A stretch of DNA of 19,024 nt from Deferribacteraceae bacterium (GTDB lineage Bacteria > Chrysiogenota > Deferribacteres > Deferribacterales > JAISNW01): NCBI GenBank assembly GCA_031278965.1, contig JAITJJ010000171.1:1-19024 (forward strand). The letters run 5' to 3'. Under the pieces are notes generated by a model. That model was not told the DNA's origin. It ran no database searches and saw only the letters and a list, made by a program, of their open reading frames with translations. This document shows, piece after piece, positions 8,011 to 15,389 of this stretch. Every line of letters begins with the position of its first letter. Position 1 is the first letter of the stretch. Made by a program: the position numbers and the translations under genes.

Positions 8011-9594
8011 CTATAAAGATAGATATTCATGTAATATTTTTTCAGAATACCCCAATTTCAGCAACATCTTGTAGTAAGTTTCGGCTTCGGGGTGTTTGTT
8101 GGCAAAGAGCCAGCCAAGCAGCCCCGACTGTTGCGGGTATAAGCGGGTATTCTTGTTCTGCAGTATCTGTTTTTTTATCGTTTCAAAAAGGAGTTTCCAG
8201 GCGCCGGAATCATTATCGTAGATAAGCTCGTAAAGTTGGGGCTGTTTTTCTGCAATAATCTTTCCCCAACGGCGATCCCAGCGCTTCTGCTCATCAGGAG
8301 TATGGCTTGCAAACCTGACCTTATATATATCGTAAAGACTGTAAAGGTTTTGAGCGGTGCAGCTGTGGCACTCATCAAAAAATTTTTCAGTGGAAAAGAG
8401 AATTCCCGCAACTTTGAATTTATGACATGCAAGGACACTGTTTTTATCCGGAAGGCAAGCAATTCTATAATATAATTCCAAGTGCTTTCTCTCTCCTTTT
8501 GAGAGAATCTTAAACAGATTATCCAGATCAAATTCTGAAAATGCCAAGTAAATTGATTCAGTTTTAACAACCGCTGCAATCTTCTTTTCAAGGAGTTTTA
8601 ATGCCTCGCCATCGTTGCTGCGGGCAAGGATGCGGAATAAAACCGATAGTTTTGAATGGTTTTTCTTATAATCAGAACAAAGGATTTCTGTTTCATCAAG
8701 AATCCTCCGAAAAATTTTAGGATTTTTTGTAAGAGTCAGAGCATTTTCAATATGAGAGATACCGCTCTTTGAAAGCTCCGCCAAAAGCAGCTCGTCTCCC
8801 TTTTGGGAATTGAGCTTTGCCAGCGCCGTAAAAGCTGAACCGCGAACTTCCGCCTTCTTGTCTTTGGCATAAGCCAATAAAATTTCCTCATTTTCCGCAT
8901 CCTCCCCCAAAGCGGTTATGGCGGCTGCCGCCACCGGAGCGGAACCCTCTGTAGCCGCCTTGCCTGCAAGGGGGAGTATGCCTTTACCTTTTATGATGTG
9001 GAGAAGTTTAAATATCCGCCCGTGCCGTTTGCTTCCCTGAATGCTAAATTCCTCTTCCAGATATGGGACTATTGCATTCCCAAGTGCGGGGATAATATTC
9101 TCCTCCACATAATTTGATATTGCGGAGGAAGAGTCCGTTATCCCCTTAACGAAATATGGGAACAAGCGCGGGTCTCTGTAATCACCGGATTTATATAATG
9201 TTTCGGGAATCTCCGAATGTTCCTTGGAGCCTTTGGATAAAATATCTATGGCTTCCGCAAGCTGCGAATAGGGAATTTTAAGGGTGCTTACGGGGTTGGG
9301 CGGATATGCGGGGCTTTTTGCTTCGCCTGTTACGGCGGTACTCCCTTGAGTATAACGCAGGGAGTATAAAAGGAGGCTTGCATCCATAAGAGCTTCTGCG
9401 CTTGTGCCCTCGCTCCCGTTTGTCAGAGCGTCAATCCGCTCTGACAGAGTGTTAAAAACAGCCGCCTTTTCCCCCCGCTTTTTTAGCGGAGCAATATATT
9501 TTGAAAGGCGCGGATCCCCCTTTGCCAGAGGACTCCCAGCAACATAAAGCCTCTTCAGTTCTTCGGAAAGCTCATTTAATATCGGTATTGCCAT
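8011..9594 (-). CDS. HEAT-like helical-repeat protein of the MoxR-SWIM operon
   Basis: The 527-aa protein is almost entirely predicted helix, with HEAT/armadillo-like repeats most visible at ~110-300 (for example AAITALGEDAENEEILLAYA, then VRGSAFTALAKL). There is no signal peptide, membrane segment or catalytic motif. Such proteins usually act as scaffolds. The N-terminal SLLLYSLRYTQGS motif (~73-85) resembles HEAT-type proteins that sit beside SWIM and MoxR genes in other bacteria. It is the last gene of the operon, 22 nt after the SWIM gene, with a good AAGGGG ribosome site before ATG 9594. It is inferred to be an adaptor or substrate-recruiting subunit for the AAA+ ATPase; no direct evidence of function is visible. 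Confidence 0.75.
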   Translation of the reverse strand: MAIPILNELSEELKRLYVAGSPLAKGDPRLSKYIAPLKKRGEKAAVFNTLSERIDALTNGSEGTSAEALMDASLLLYSLRYTQGSTAVTGEAKSPAYPPNPVSTLKIPYSQLAEAIDILSKGSKEHSEIPETLYKSGDYRDPRLFPYFVKGITDSSSAISNYVEENIIPALGNAIVPYLEEEFSIQGSKRHGRIFKLLHIIKGKGILPLAGKAATEGSAPVAAAAITALGEDAENEEILLAYAKDKKAEVRGSAFTALAKLNSQKGDELLLAELSKSGISHIENALTLTKNPKIFRRILDETEILCSDYKKNHSKLSVLFRILARSNDGEALKLLEKKIAAVVKTESIYLAFSEFDLDNLFKILSKGERKHLELYYRIACLPDKNSVLACHKFKVAGILFSTEKFFDECHSCTAQNLYSLYDIYKVRFASHTPDEQKRWDRRWGKIIAEKQPQLYELIYDNDSGAWKLLFETIKKQILQNKNTRLYPQQSGLLGWLFANKHPEAETYYKMLLKLGYSEKILHEYLSL

Positions 9595-9616
9595 ATTTAC
9601 CCCTTTTATTTGCCCT

Positions 9617-11101
9617 CTAGTAAGTAAACCTCACCACCTTGCCCGCGGCTATCAAAGCTATGGGCACAACGTAGAGGATCTCCGCTGCTAAATCGTGCCC
9701 AAAGCGGGCGATCAGGGTCTGCCCCTCCGCCTGCTGCCTTGAAAGATGCTTTATTAAGTAGGCAAAAGGTGAAGAAGAAGCCGGGGCAAGGCTATCAAGC
9801 CTCAGCGGGATTGAAGTTCCATTCTCGTCAAAGATAAAATAAGCCCCCTCCGCGTCCGTTGAGATACGGGAAACTTTAAGCGCATAGATTGGGGATTTAT
9901 CGGAGAGCGGGTTTTTAATCTGGTTTTTTACAGATTTTATTACCGTAGTAAAATCCTCCGCACCGGAATTTTTTACCTTTTCAAGATCGTCAGCCGTGAC
10001 AGGCAGCGGCATAGAGTTATTCCAACGGACTCTCGGATTTTTGTCCCCCGGATAAATATAAAGCTCTCCCGCAACCAGGACGGAAAAAAAGGTGTCGTCC
10101 GCCCTAATATATTTCAGAGCCTTGAACGGGCGGAGATTTTTGGTAAGGTATATCTCTCCGTTTGTAAGGCAGAACCATATTCCTTCGTCAACAAATTCTT
10201 TTTTGGCTTCGTCGGAGATAACGGAGAAGCCGACCTGAAGCAGTTCCGCATTTTGAATATAAAGCCCTTCCTCTTCAAGCTCCGACAGTTTCCAAGCATG
10301 TCCCAGCTGCTCCTCTATGGAAGAGTGCAGGGCGGCATCCCGGCTGACAGGCTGATAATCCGGCTCTTTAGCCTCAAGATCGGCAATCTTGCCGTTCAGA
10401 TAAGGACGTGCCCTCTTAATAAGGGCGTGCAGATAGTTTACAGCCTCTATGGAGGCGGTAAAATCCCCGTCTTTTGATTTCCGTGCGGCGCTTAAAGCTG
10501 CAAGAAGCTCCGTTAGGGCGGCTTGCACCCCTATGATATAGTAGTTGCCCAGCTCTTTTGCCTGCCCTAGGTAAAGTTCCTCGTTTTTACGATCTATGGT
10601 GTAAAACCCCGCGGAAACGATATTTTTTAATATTTTTTCCGCAAGGTCTATCCCCTCAAGCTGTTTGCGGCACTTTTTAGCGGCGGCCGTCCCTGCCTTC
10701 CGTCTGTTTTTTTCTGCATTTTGAGGATCTTCATCCGCTCTGCTCTCTTTTTTTTCACTGCGCTCTTTTGCCTTGCTCCGTTTGGCAAGGATATCTTCCG
10801 GAATATCCGCCGGCTTAAAACTTTTTCCCAACAGCTTGGAGTACAAAAGTCCCGCCACATGCTTGCATGGAATCTGCCTGCTCGGGCATGAACAGCGGAA
10901 AATAGGCTTTGAGGGATCTGAAAAATCCGCAGAGCATTGATAGGGATTCTTTCCGCTGCCTTGACAACTGCCGAATATAAGGGAATCATCGGCGGCGGCG
11001 TAAAGCTCCTGAAAGCTGTTTTTTACCACCAGAGCTTTGCCTGCGGATTGAACGGAAGGATTCCCGGCAAACTGATTGATAAAATCCTCGGTAATATTCA
11101 T
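9617..11101 (-). CDS. SWIM zinc-finger protein of the MoxR operon
   Basis: The 494-aa cytoplasmic protein carries an N-terminal SWIM zinc finger with the pattern C-x-C-x6-C-x-H (C70, C72, C79, H81; FRCSCPSRQIPCKHVAGLLY), predicted to bind zinc and DNA or protein. A very charged Lys/Glu/Arg segment (~105-148) follows and is probably a flexible linker. A helical region (~150-290) and a mixed C-terminal domain of unrecognised fold complete the protein. No nuclease, helicase or transposase motif is present, so it is not a SWIM transposase or SNF2 protein. It lies 13 nt after the MoxR-like gene and 22 nt before the HEAT gene, in the same operon. This order is typical of MoxR-SWIM cassettes. Role inferred only from domain and context. 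Confidence 0.85.
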   Translation of the reverse strand: MNITEDFINQFAGNPSVQSAGKALVVKNSFQELYAAADDSLIFGSCQGSGKNPYQCSADFSDPSKPIFRCSCPSRQIPCKHVAGLLYSKLLGKSFKPADIPEDILAKRSKAKERSEKKESRADEDPQNAEKNRRKAGTAAAKKCRKQLEGIDLAEKILKNIVSAGFYTIDRKNEELYLGQAKELGNYYIIGVQAALTELLAALSAARKSKDGDFTASIEAVNYLHALIKRARPYLNGKIADLEAKEPDYQPVSRDAALHSSIEEQLGHAWKLSELEEEGLYIQNAELLQVGFSVISDEAKKEFVDEGIWFCLTNGEIYLTKNLRPFKALKYIRADDTFFSVLVAGELYIYPGDKNPRVRWNNSMPLPVTADDLEKVKNSGAEDFTTVIKSVKNQIKNPLSDKSPIYALKVSRISTDAEGAYFIFDENGTSIPLRLDSLAPASSSPFAYLIKHLSRQQAEGQTLIARFGHDLAAEILYVVPIALIAAGKVVRFTY

Positions 11102-11114
11102 AATCTATCCGCTG

Positions 11115-12215
11115 TTATCCGGCAAAATCGCGGCATGCCTTATAGAGCCCATGCCAAGCGGCACCCCGTTTTTTCATTATATTTTCAAGATATTCGTTCC
11201 AAGCGACCATATCTTTCTCTTCATCTTTAACCACCGCGCCCGTGAGCCCTGCGGCTATATCCTCGTCCCGTACGCTTCCGTCGCCGAAAGAACCCGCGAG
11301 CGCCATAGCGTTTGTTAAAAGACTTATTGCCTCGGCAGTAGAAACAACCCCTGTGGGAGGTTTTACCTTCTGTTTGGCGTCAAGGGTCTGACCGCTCCTC
11401 AGCTCCCTAAAGACCGTAACAACTCTGCTTACGGCTTCATCGGCCGGAATTTTAGCTTTAAGCGAGTAATTTGCGGCAATCTCCCCCACTCTCTTTTTCA
11501 CAATTCCCGTTTCTGTTTCAAGATCGGAGGGAGAAGGGAGGGTTACAATATTAAACCGCCGCTTTAAAGCGGCGCTCATATCATTAACGCCTTTATCGCG
11601 GGTGTTGGCGGTGGCAATAATGGAGAACCCGCGCTTTGCGGCGACGTCCCGCCCCAACTCGTTTATTGCTATGGTTTTCTCTGATAATATTGAAATCAGG
11701 GCATCCTGCACTTCCGACTGACAGCGGGAGATCTCCTCTACGCGGGCAATCCCTCCGTCTTCCATAGCCGTCATGACAGGGCTTTTGATAAGCGCTCTCT
11801 CGCTGGGACCCTCGGCAATAAGCAGGGCATAGTTCCAGGAATAACGGATCTGCTCCTCGCTTGTGCCCGCTGTTCCCTGGATAACTTTTGTGCTGTCGTT
11901 ATAGACAGCGGCGGAAAGGTTTTCCGAAAGCCAGGATTTGGCGGTTCCGGGTTCTCCGATAAGCAAAAGCGCCCTATCGGTAAGGAGGGTTGCGATGGCG
12001 ACTTCCGCCAATCTGTTATATCCGATATATTTTGGGATAATATCAATCCCGCCCGCCTTGCCTCCGATGATGAACTTTAATACGGCTTTGGGGGACATCT
12101 GCCAGCCCGCGGGAACGGCGTCTTTATCATCTTTTTTAAGAGCCTCAATTTCATGGGCATAGAGCTTTTCCGCCGGAAGGCGCAGAAGCTCCTTTTCTTT
12201 TTTTATTTCAGACAT
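11115..12215 (-). CDS. MoxR-type AAA+ ATPase
   Basis: The 366-aa AAA+ ATPase is of the MoxR/AAA_5 group, which remodels proteins or drives metal insertion with partner proteins. Walker A is GEPGTAKS (87-94), Walker B is ARVEEISR (157-164, with E160-E161), sensor 1 is ATANTRD (201-207, N204), and a likely arginine finger is in ALKRRFN (216-222). The characteristic post-Walker-B helix (EVQDALISILSEKTI) is present. It is the first gene of the MoxR-SWIM-HEAT operon. MoxR proteins normally work with a von Willebrand A protein, but none is encoded between this gene and its neighbours. The start ATG 12215 has only a weak GGCGG upstream; a promoter lies at 12250-12278. Confidence 0.92.
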   Translation of the reverse strand: MSEIKKEKELLRLPAEKLYAHEIEALKKDDKDAVPAGWQMSPKAVLKFIIGGKAGGIDIIPKYIGYNRLAEVAIATLLTDRALLLIGEPGTAKSWLSENLSAAVYNDSTKVIQGTAGTSEEQIRYSWNYALLIAEGPSERALIKSPVMTAMEDGGIARVEEISRCQSEVQDALISILSEKTIAINELGRDVAAKRGFSIIATANTRDKGVNDMSAALKRRFNIVTLPSPSDLETETGIVKKRVGEIAANYSLKAKIPADEAVSRVVTVFRELRSGQTLDAKQKVKPPTGVVSTAEAISLLTNAMALAGSFGDGSVRDEDIAAGLTGAVVKDEEKDMVAWNEYLENIMKKRGAAWHGLYKACRDFAG

Positions 12216-12249
12216 TTATAACCGCCAAATACTAATTTAACTGTATAGG

Positions 12250-12278
12250 ATTCTGCACACTTTAATCTGCCTTGTCAA
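12250..12278 (-). promoter_or_regulatory. Sigma70-like promoter of the MoxR-SWIM-HEAT operon
   Basis: On the minus strand a perfect TTGACA (12273-12278) is followed after 17 nt by CAGAAT (12250-12255, four of six consensus bases). The expected leader is about 30 nt. Confidence 0.45.
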
Positions 12279-12302
12279 TTAATTATTCGGTTGGAAGCAA
12301 AG

Positions 12303-12328
12303 CAGGCGGCTTCTCCTATCTCCGCCTG
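12303..12328. repeat. Perfect 7-bp inverted repeat between divergent promoters
   Basis: CAGGCGG (12303-12309) and CCGCCTG (12322-12328) flank a 12-nt spacer. The element lies upstream of both promoters, so neither transcript should include it. It may be an operator or an old transcript end. Confidence 0.45.
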
Positions 12329-12373
12329 AAATGCTTTGAATATGCGCCCGGCGGAGCGGGAAGCGTGTGATTG

Positions 12374-12402
12374 TTGACAACTGAAAGTGCATAATATATG
12401 AT
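12374..12402 (+). promoter_or_regulatory. Strong sigma70-like promoter of the Sel1-repeat gene
   Basis: A perfect TTGACA (12374-12379) and TATGAT (12397-12402, five of six) are separated by 17 nt, giving 11 of 12 consensus bases. Transcription would begin near 12409, leaving a leader of about 95 nt. Confidence 0.6.
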
Positions 12403-12427
12403 CATATTTAATGATATCTGATATTTA

Positions 12428-12503
12428 GGGAGATAAGATAAATATCCCCGCCCGTGCAAACATTATAACCCTGAAAAAGCATCAGCGGTGGAGCGGGGGT
12501 TTT
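12428..12503 (+). promoter_or_regulatory. Leader with two mutually exclusive hairpins, possible RNA switch
   Basis: In one fold GGG-a-GATA (12428-12435) pairs with TATC-CCC (12443-12449). In the other, CCCCGC (12446-12451) pairs with GCGGGG (12493-12498), with inner CCG/CGG and TGC/GCA helices (12452-12457 with 12479-12481 and 12486-12488). Both use CCCC 12446-12449, so they compete. The second fold covers the GGAG/GGGGG ribosome site and ends in GTTTT right before the ATG. No known riboswitch core was recognised. Confidence 0.4.
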
Positions 12504-12914
12504 ATGAAAAAGTTTTTTGTTTTTATCTTTGTTCTGCTCTCGCTTGCAGCGTATGCTCAAGGCGTTTCAAGCGATCTTTTGAAAAGAGCAAACGCGGGGG
12601 ATCCGGAGGCACAAAACAATCTGGGCGTAATGTATTACAATGGCGAAGGAGTTCCGCAGGATTACAAGAGAGCCGCCGAATGGTATCTTAAAGCCGCAAA
12701 TCAAGGGGAGGCTGAGGCGCAAAACAATCTGGGTGCTTTATATGCCGGCGGAGATTTAGGCTCCCCCGACATCGTTACTGGGTGCGCTTGGATATATCTT
12801 TCAAAGGATATCAGAAACAGCAACGTCTGCGACAATAGGCTTAACCAAGCCCAGATGACGAGAACGCTGTACCTTATGGAGCAGATAAAAAAAGAAAACT
12901 CGAGGATAAAATAG
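12504..12914 (+). CDS. Small exported Sel1-repeat (TPR-like) protein
   Basis: The 136-aa protein has an N-terminal signal peptide (residues 1-19, cleavage likely after A-Y-A at 16-18). It then has one complete and one diverged Sel1-like repeat (~28-63 and ~64-100), with the diagnostic AQNNLGVMYYNGEGVPQDYKRAAEWYLKAA pattern and a second AEAQNNLGALYAGG. A charged helix closes it. Sel1 repeats are protein-binding alpha-solenoids; this one would act in the periplasm, but no partner is visible. It is very short for the family, which often has many repeats. The ATG at 12504 is preceded by GGTGGAG/GCGGGGG inside a predicted hairpin. It stands alone with its own promoter and converges on gyrB. Confidence 0.83.
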   Translation: MKKFFVFIFVLLSLAAYAQGVSSDLLKRANAGDPEAQNNLGVMYYNGEGVPQDYKRAAEWYLKAANQGEAEAQNNLGALYAGGDLGSPDIVTGCAWIYLSKDIRNSNVCDNRLNQAQMTRTLYLMEQIKKENSRIK

Positions 12915-12933
12915 GGGTTAGCCGCAACGCCCC
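12914..12933 (-). terminator. Weak terminator-like hairpin after gyrB
   Basis: GGGG (12914-12917) pairs with CCCC (12930-12933). On the minus strand two further pairs form across a CG bulge, and the sequence then reads TATTTTAT. It overlaps the Sel1 stop codon and lies 68 nt beyond the gyrB stop. The evidence is modest. Confidence 0.3.
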
Positions 12934-13000
12934 TCTATTCCAGCAAAACTACCTGCAATAATTCGCATTTGTGCGGAGCGTCAATAAATCATCCTATCCC

Positions 13001-15364
13001 TTATATATCCAGATTTCTTACATCCAAGGCGTTTTTTTCTATGAACTCTCGCCGGGGGGCGACCACATCCCCCATCAATAACGAAAAGAGGTAATCCGCC
13101 ATCTCGGCATCTTCAATCTGAACTTTCAGCAGCGTTCGCTTTTCCGGATCCATAGTGGTATCCCGCAATTCGTCATAGTTCATCTCGCCCAAACCTTTAA
13201 AACGCTGGATGGTGAGCCCCTTTCTTGCGCGTTCGTCTATATAGCCGCCCAGATCGTCAACATTGGGGATGGTTTTCCTCTCTTTGGTATGTTTGTGCTC
13301 CACTTCGCACGGGAGGGCGAGCTCCTGAATATCCGCCGTTACCTTCCTAAGCTCCCGAAAGTCGGAACTTGTTAAAAAAGCGGCATCAATATTCGCTATC
13401 CCCACCGCACCGGATAAAACCAAGGCGTATCTGTTAAAATTTTCATGGTAGTCAAGGGTGTATTTTTTATACTGCTCCATGATCCCGCGCTCTTTCAACT
13501 TCGCGATAAAGTTTTCCAGAAAGCCTTGATCAGAGAGGGCTGCGGTGGTTAAATCGCCGTAATCGGAGATAAAATCCACAAGCTCCGGAACATAACCTCG
13601 CTTTCCGAGCCTCTTTTTAATATTCATATACCTTAAAACGCTTTTAAAGATTGAGCGCTGCCTATGCTCCAATATCCCCTTTACCTCAATATCGTCTTTT
13701 AAAGTATCAAGGAGAAAGCCCTCCAAGCCGCCCTCGTTCTGAATGAATTTGGACATCTTCCCCTTTTTAAGGAGATATAGTGGGGGGTTGGCGATATAGA
13801 GATACCCCTTTTCAAGAATCTCCCGCATATGCCGAAAAAAGAAGGTCAGCAGAAGGGTTGCGATGTGGGCACCGTCCACATCCGCATCGGTCATAATTAT
13901 AACTTTATGGTATCTGATCTTGGATATATCAAAATCGTTGGCGCCTATACCAGCCCCCAGAGCGGTGATAAGGTTTCTAATCTCATTGTTGCCGAGAACC
14001 TTGTCAAAGCGGGATTTTTCAACGTTCAGCACTTTCCCCCTCAATGGGAGAACCGCCTGCGTCTTTTTATCCCGTCCCTGCTTGGCGTTGCCTCCGGCGG
14101 AGTTGCCTTCCACAATAAAGAGCTCGCAGAGGGAAGGGTCCTTTTCCTGACAGTCGGTGAGCTTGCCGTGCAGGGTGGAAAAGTCCAGAGCGTTTTTACG
14201 GCGGGTCAACTCTTTAGCCTTCCTTGCCGCTTCCCTTGCTCTGTAGGCTTGAAGAGATTTATCCAGTATCTTTTTAACCATACCGGAGTTTTCCTCAAAG
14301 AGCTCCGGAAGCTTATCGTTTAATACAGCTTCCACGGCGGTTTTTGCGGAGCTGGAGCCGAGTTTTGTTTTGGTTTGCCCCTCAAATATCGGGTTGGTCA
14401 TCCGTATGGATAATACGGCGGTCATCCCCTCCCGTATATCCTCGCCGGTGAGGGATATTTTTTCTTTCAGAAGGGAGTGCTTTGTTATGTAGTTATTGAA
14501 AACCTTCGTATAGGCGGTCTTAAACCCCGCCTCATGGGTTCCCCCCTCCTCTGTATGGATATTGTTTGTATAGCTCATTATAAGCTCGTTATAGCTGTCG
14601 TTATACAGGAAAGCCGTTTCCACCTCTATCCCTTGAGATTCCCCTTTTAAAAGCACCGGAGCCACCAATATTTCGCGGCTTTTATTTAGGTATTCCGCAT
14701 AGCTTATAACGCCCCCTTCCGCTAAAAACTCGCTATAAAAATCGGTGCGTTCGTCTGCAAAGATGATCTTTATGCCGGAGTTTAAGAAGGAGAGCTCCCG
14801 CAAACGCCTTGCCACTGTCTCTTGGGAGTAATCCAGAGTTTCAAATATCTGCAGGTCGGGCTTAAAGGTAACCGTTGTCCCGGTTTTATCCGTATCTCCG
14901 ATCCTTTCAAGGGGAGAGGCTTTAATCCCCCTTTCAAAACGCTGCTTGTATATTCCGCCCTCCCTGTAAACCGTGACCTCCAGCCATTCGGAGAGGGCGT
15001 TTACCACAGATACCCCTACGCCGTGAAGCCCCCCAGCGGTTTTATATGTATCGGAGTCGAACTTCCCCCCCGCGTGAAGGATTGTAAGCACCACCTCCAC
15101 GGTGGGAATATTCGCCTGCGGGTGTATCCCCACCGGTATCCCCCGCCCGTCGTCTATAACCGTAACAGAGTTATCAAGGTTTATCTTAACGGAGATAACT
15201 TTGGCGTATCCTGCCATAGCTTCGTCAATGGAGTTGTCAACTACCTCATAGATTAGGTGGTGCAATCCCCTAAGCCCGGTGGAACCCACATACATCCCCG
15301 GTCTGTGGCGAACCGCCTCCAACCCTTCAAGAATTTTTATATTATTCTCGCTATACTCAGCCAT
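13001..15364 (-). CDS. gyrB: DNA gyrase subunit B
   Basis: The 787-aa ATPase subunit of gyrase, with GyrA, introduces negative supercoils. The GHKL ATPase domain has E40 (YEVVDNSIDEA), D71 (DDGRGIP), and the ATP lid GGLHGVG (111-117). The TOPRIM domain has E419 (FIVEGNSAGG) and D493/D495/D497 (MTDADVDGAH). The C-terminal QRFKGLGEMNYDEL motif (~720-733) is typical of GyrB. Between TOPRIM and that motif there is a ~150-aa insert (~560-710), as in E. coli GyrB (804 aa) and unlike the ~640-aa Gram-positive form. AAAGG lies before ATG 15364, and recF ends 25 nt upstream. gyrA is not in the window. Confidence 0.97.
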   Translation of the reverse strand: MAEYSENNIKILEGLEAVRHRPGMYVGSTGLRGLHHLIYEVVDNSIDEAMAGYAKVISVKINLDNSVTVIDDGRGIPVGIHPQANIPTVEVVLTILHAGGKFDSDTYKTAGGLHGVGVSVVNALSEWLEVTVYREGGIYKQRFERGIKASPLERIGDTDKTGTTVTFKPDLQIFETLDYSQETVARRLRELSFLNSGIKIIFADERTDFYSEFLAEGGVISYAEYLNKSREILVAPVLLKGESQGIEVETAFLYNDSYNELIMSYTNNIHTEEGGTHEAGFKTAYTKVFNNYITKHSLLKEKISLTGEDIREGMTAVLSIRMTNPIFEGQTKTKLGSSSAKTAVEAVLNDKLPELFEENSGMVKKILDKSLQAYRAREAARKAKELTRRKNALDFSTLHGKLTDCQEKDPSLCELFIVEGNSAGGNAKQGRDKKTQAVLPLRGKVLNVEKSRFDKVLGNNEIRNLITALGAGIGANDFDISKIRYHKVIIMTDADVDGAHIATLLLTFFFRHMREILEKGYLYIANPPLYLLKKGKMSKFIQNEGGLEGFLLDTLKDDIEVKGILEHRQRSIFKSVLRYMNIKKRLGKRGYVPELVDFISDYGDLTTAALSDQGFLENFIAKLKERGIMEQYKKYTLDYHENFNRYALVLSGAVGIANIDAAFLTSSDFRELRKVTADIQELALPCEVEHKHTKERKTIPNVDDLGGYIDERARKGLTIQRFKGLGEMNYDELRDTTMDPEKRTLLKVQIEDAEMADYLFSLLMGDVVAPRREFIEKNALDVRNLDI

Positions 15365-15389
15365 AAATTACCTTTCTCCCTTTAATAAA

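Larger units (their letters stand above)
12216..12503. other. Divergent intergenic control region
   Basis: This 288-nt non-coding stretch separates the MoxR operon (-) from the Sel1 gene (+). It holds a promoter for each strand, a 7-bp perfect inverted repeat between them, and a structured leader before the Sel1 gene. I see no small ORF with a convincing ribosome site and no tRNA. Confidence 0.7.

Noticed and set aside
12409..12503. c-di-GMP (GEMM) riboswitch before the Sel1 gene
   Set aside because: An HD-GYP gene nearby makes it tempting, but the conserved GEMM core and tetraloop-receptor sequences are absent.
13829..14323. 164-codon open frame antisense to gyrB
   Set aside because: It lies wholly inside the highly conserved TOPRIM region of gyrB on the other strand and has no family features.
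14822..15256. 144-codon open frame antisense to gyrB
   Set aside because: Shadow of the GyrB ATPase domain; no start signals or domain.
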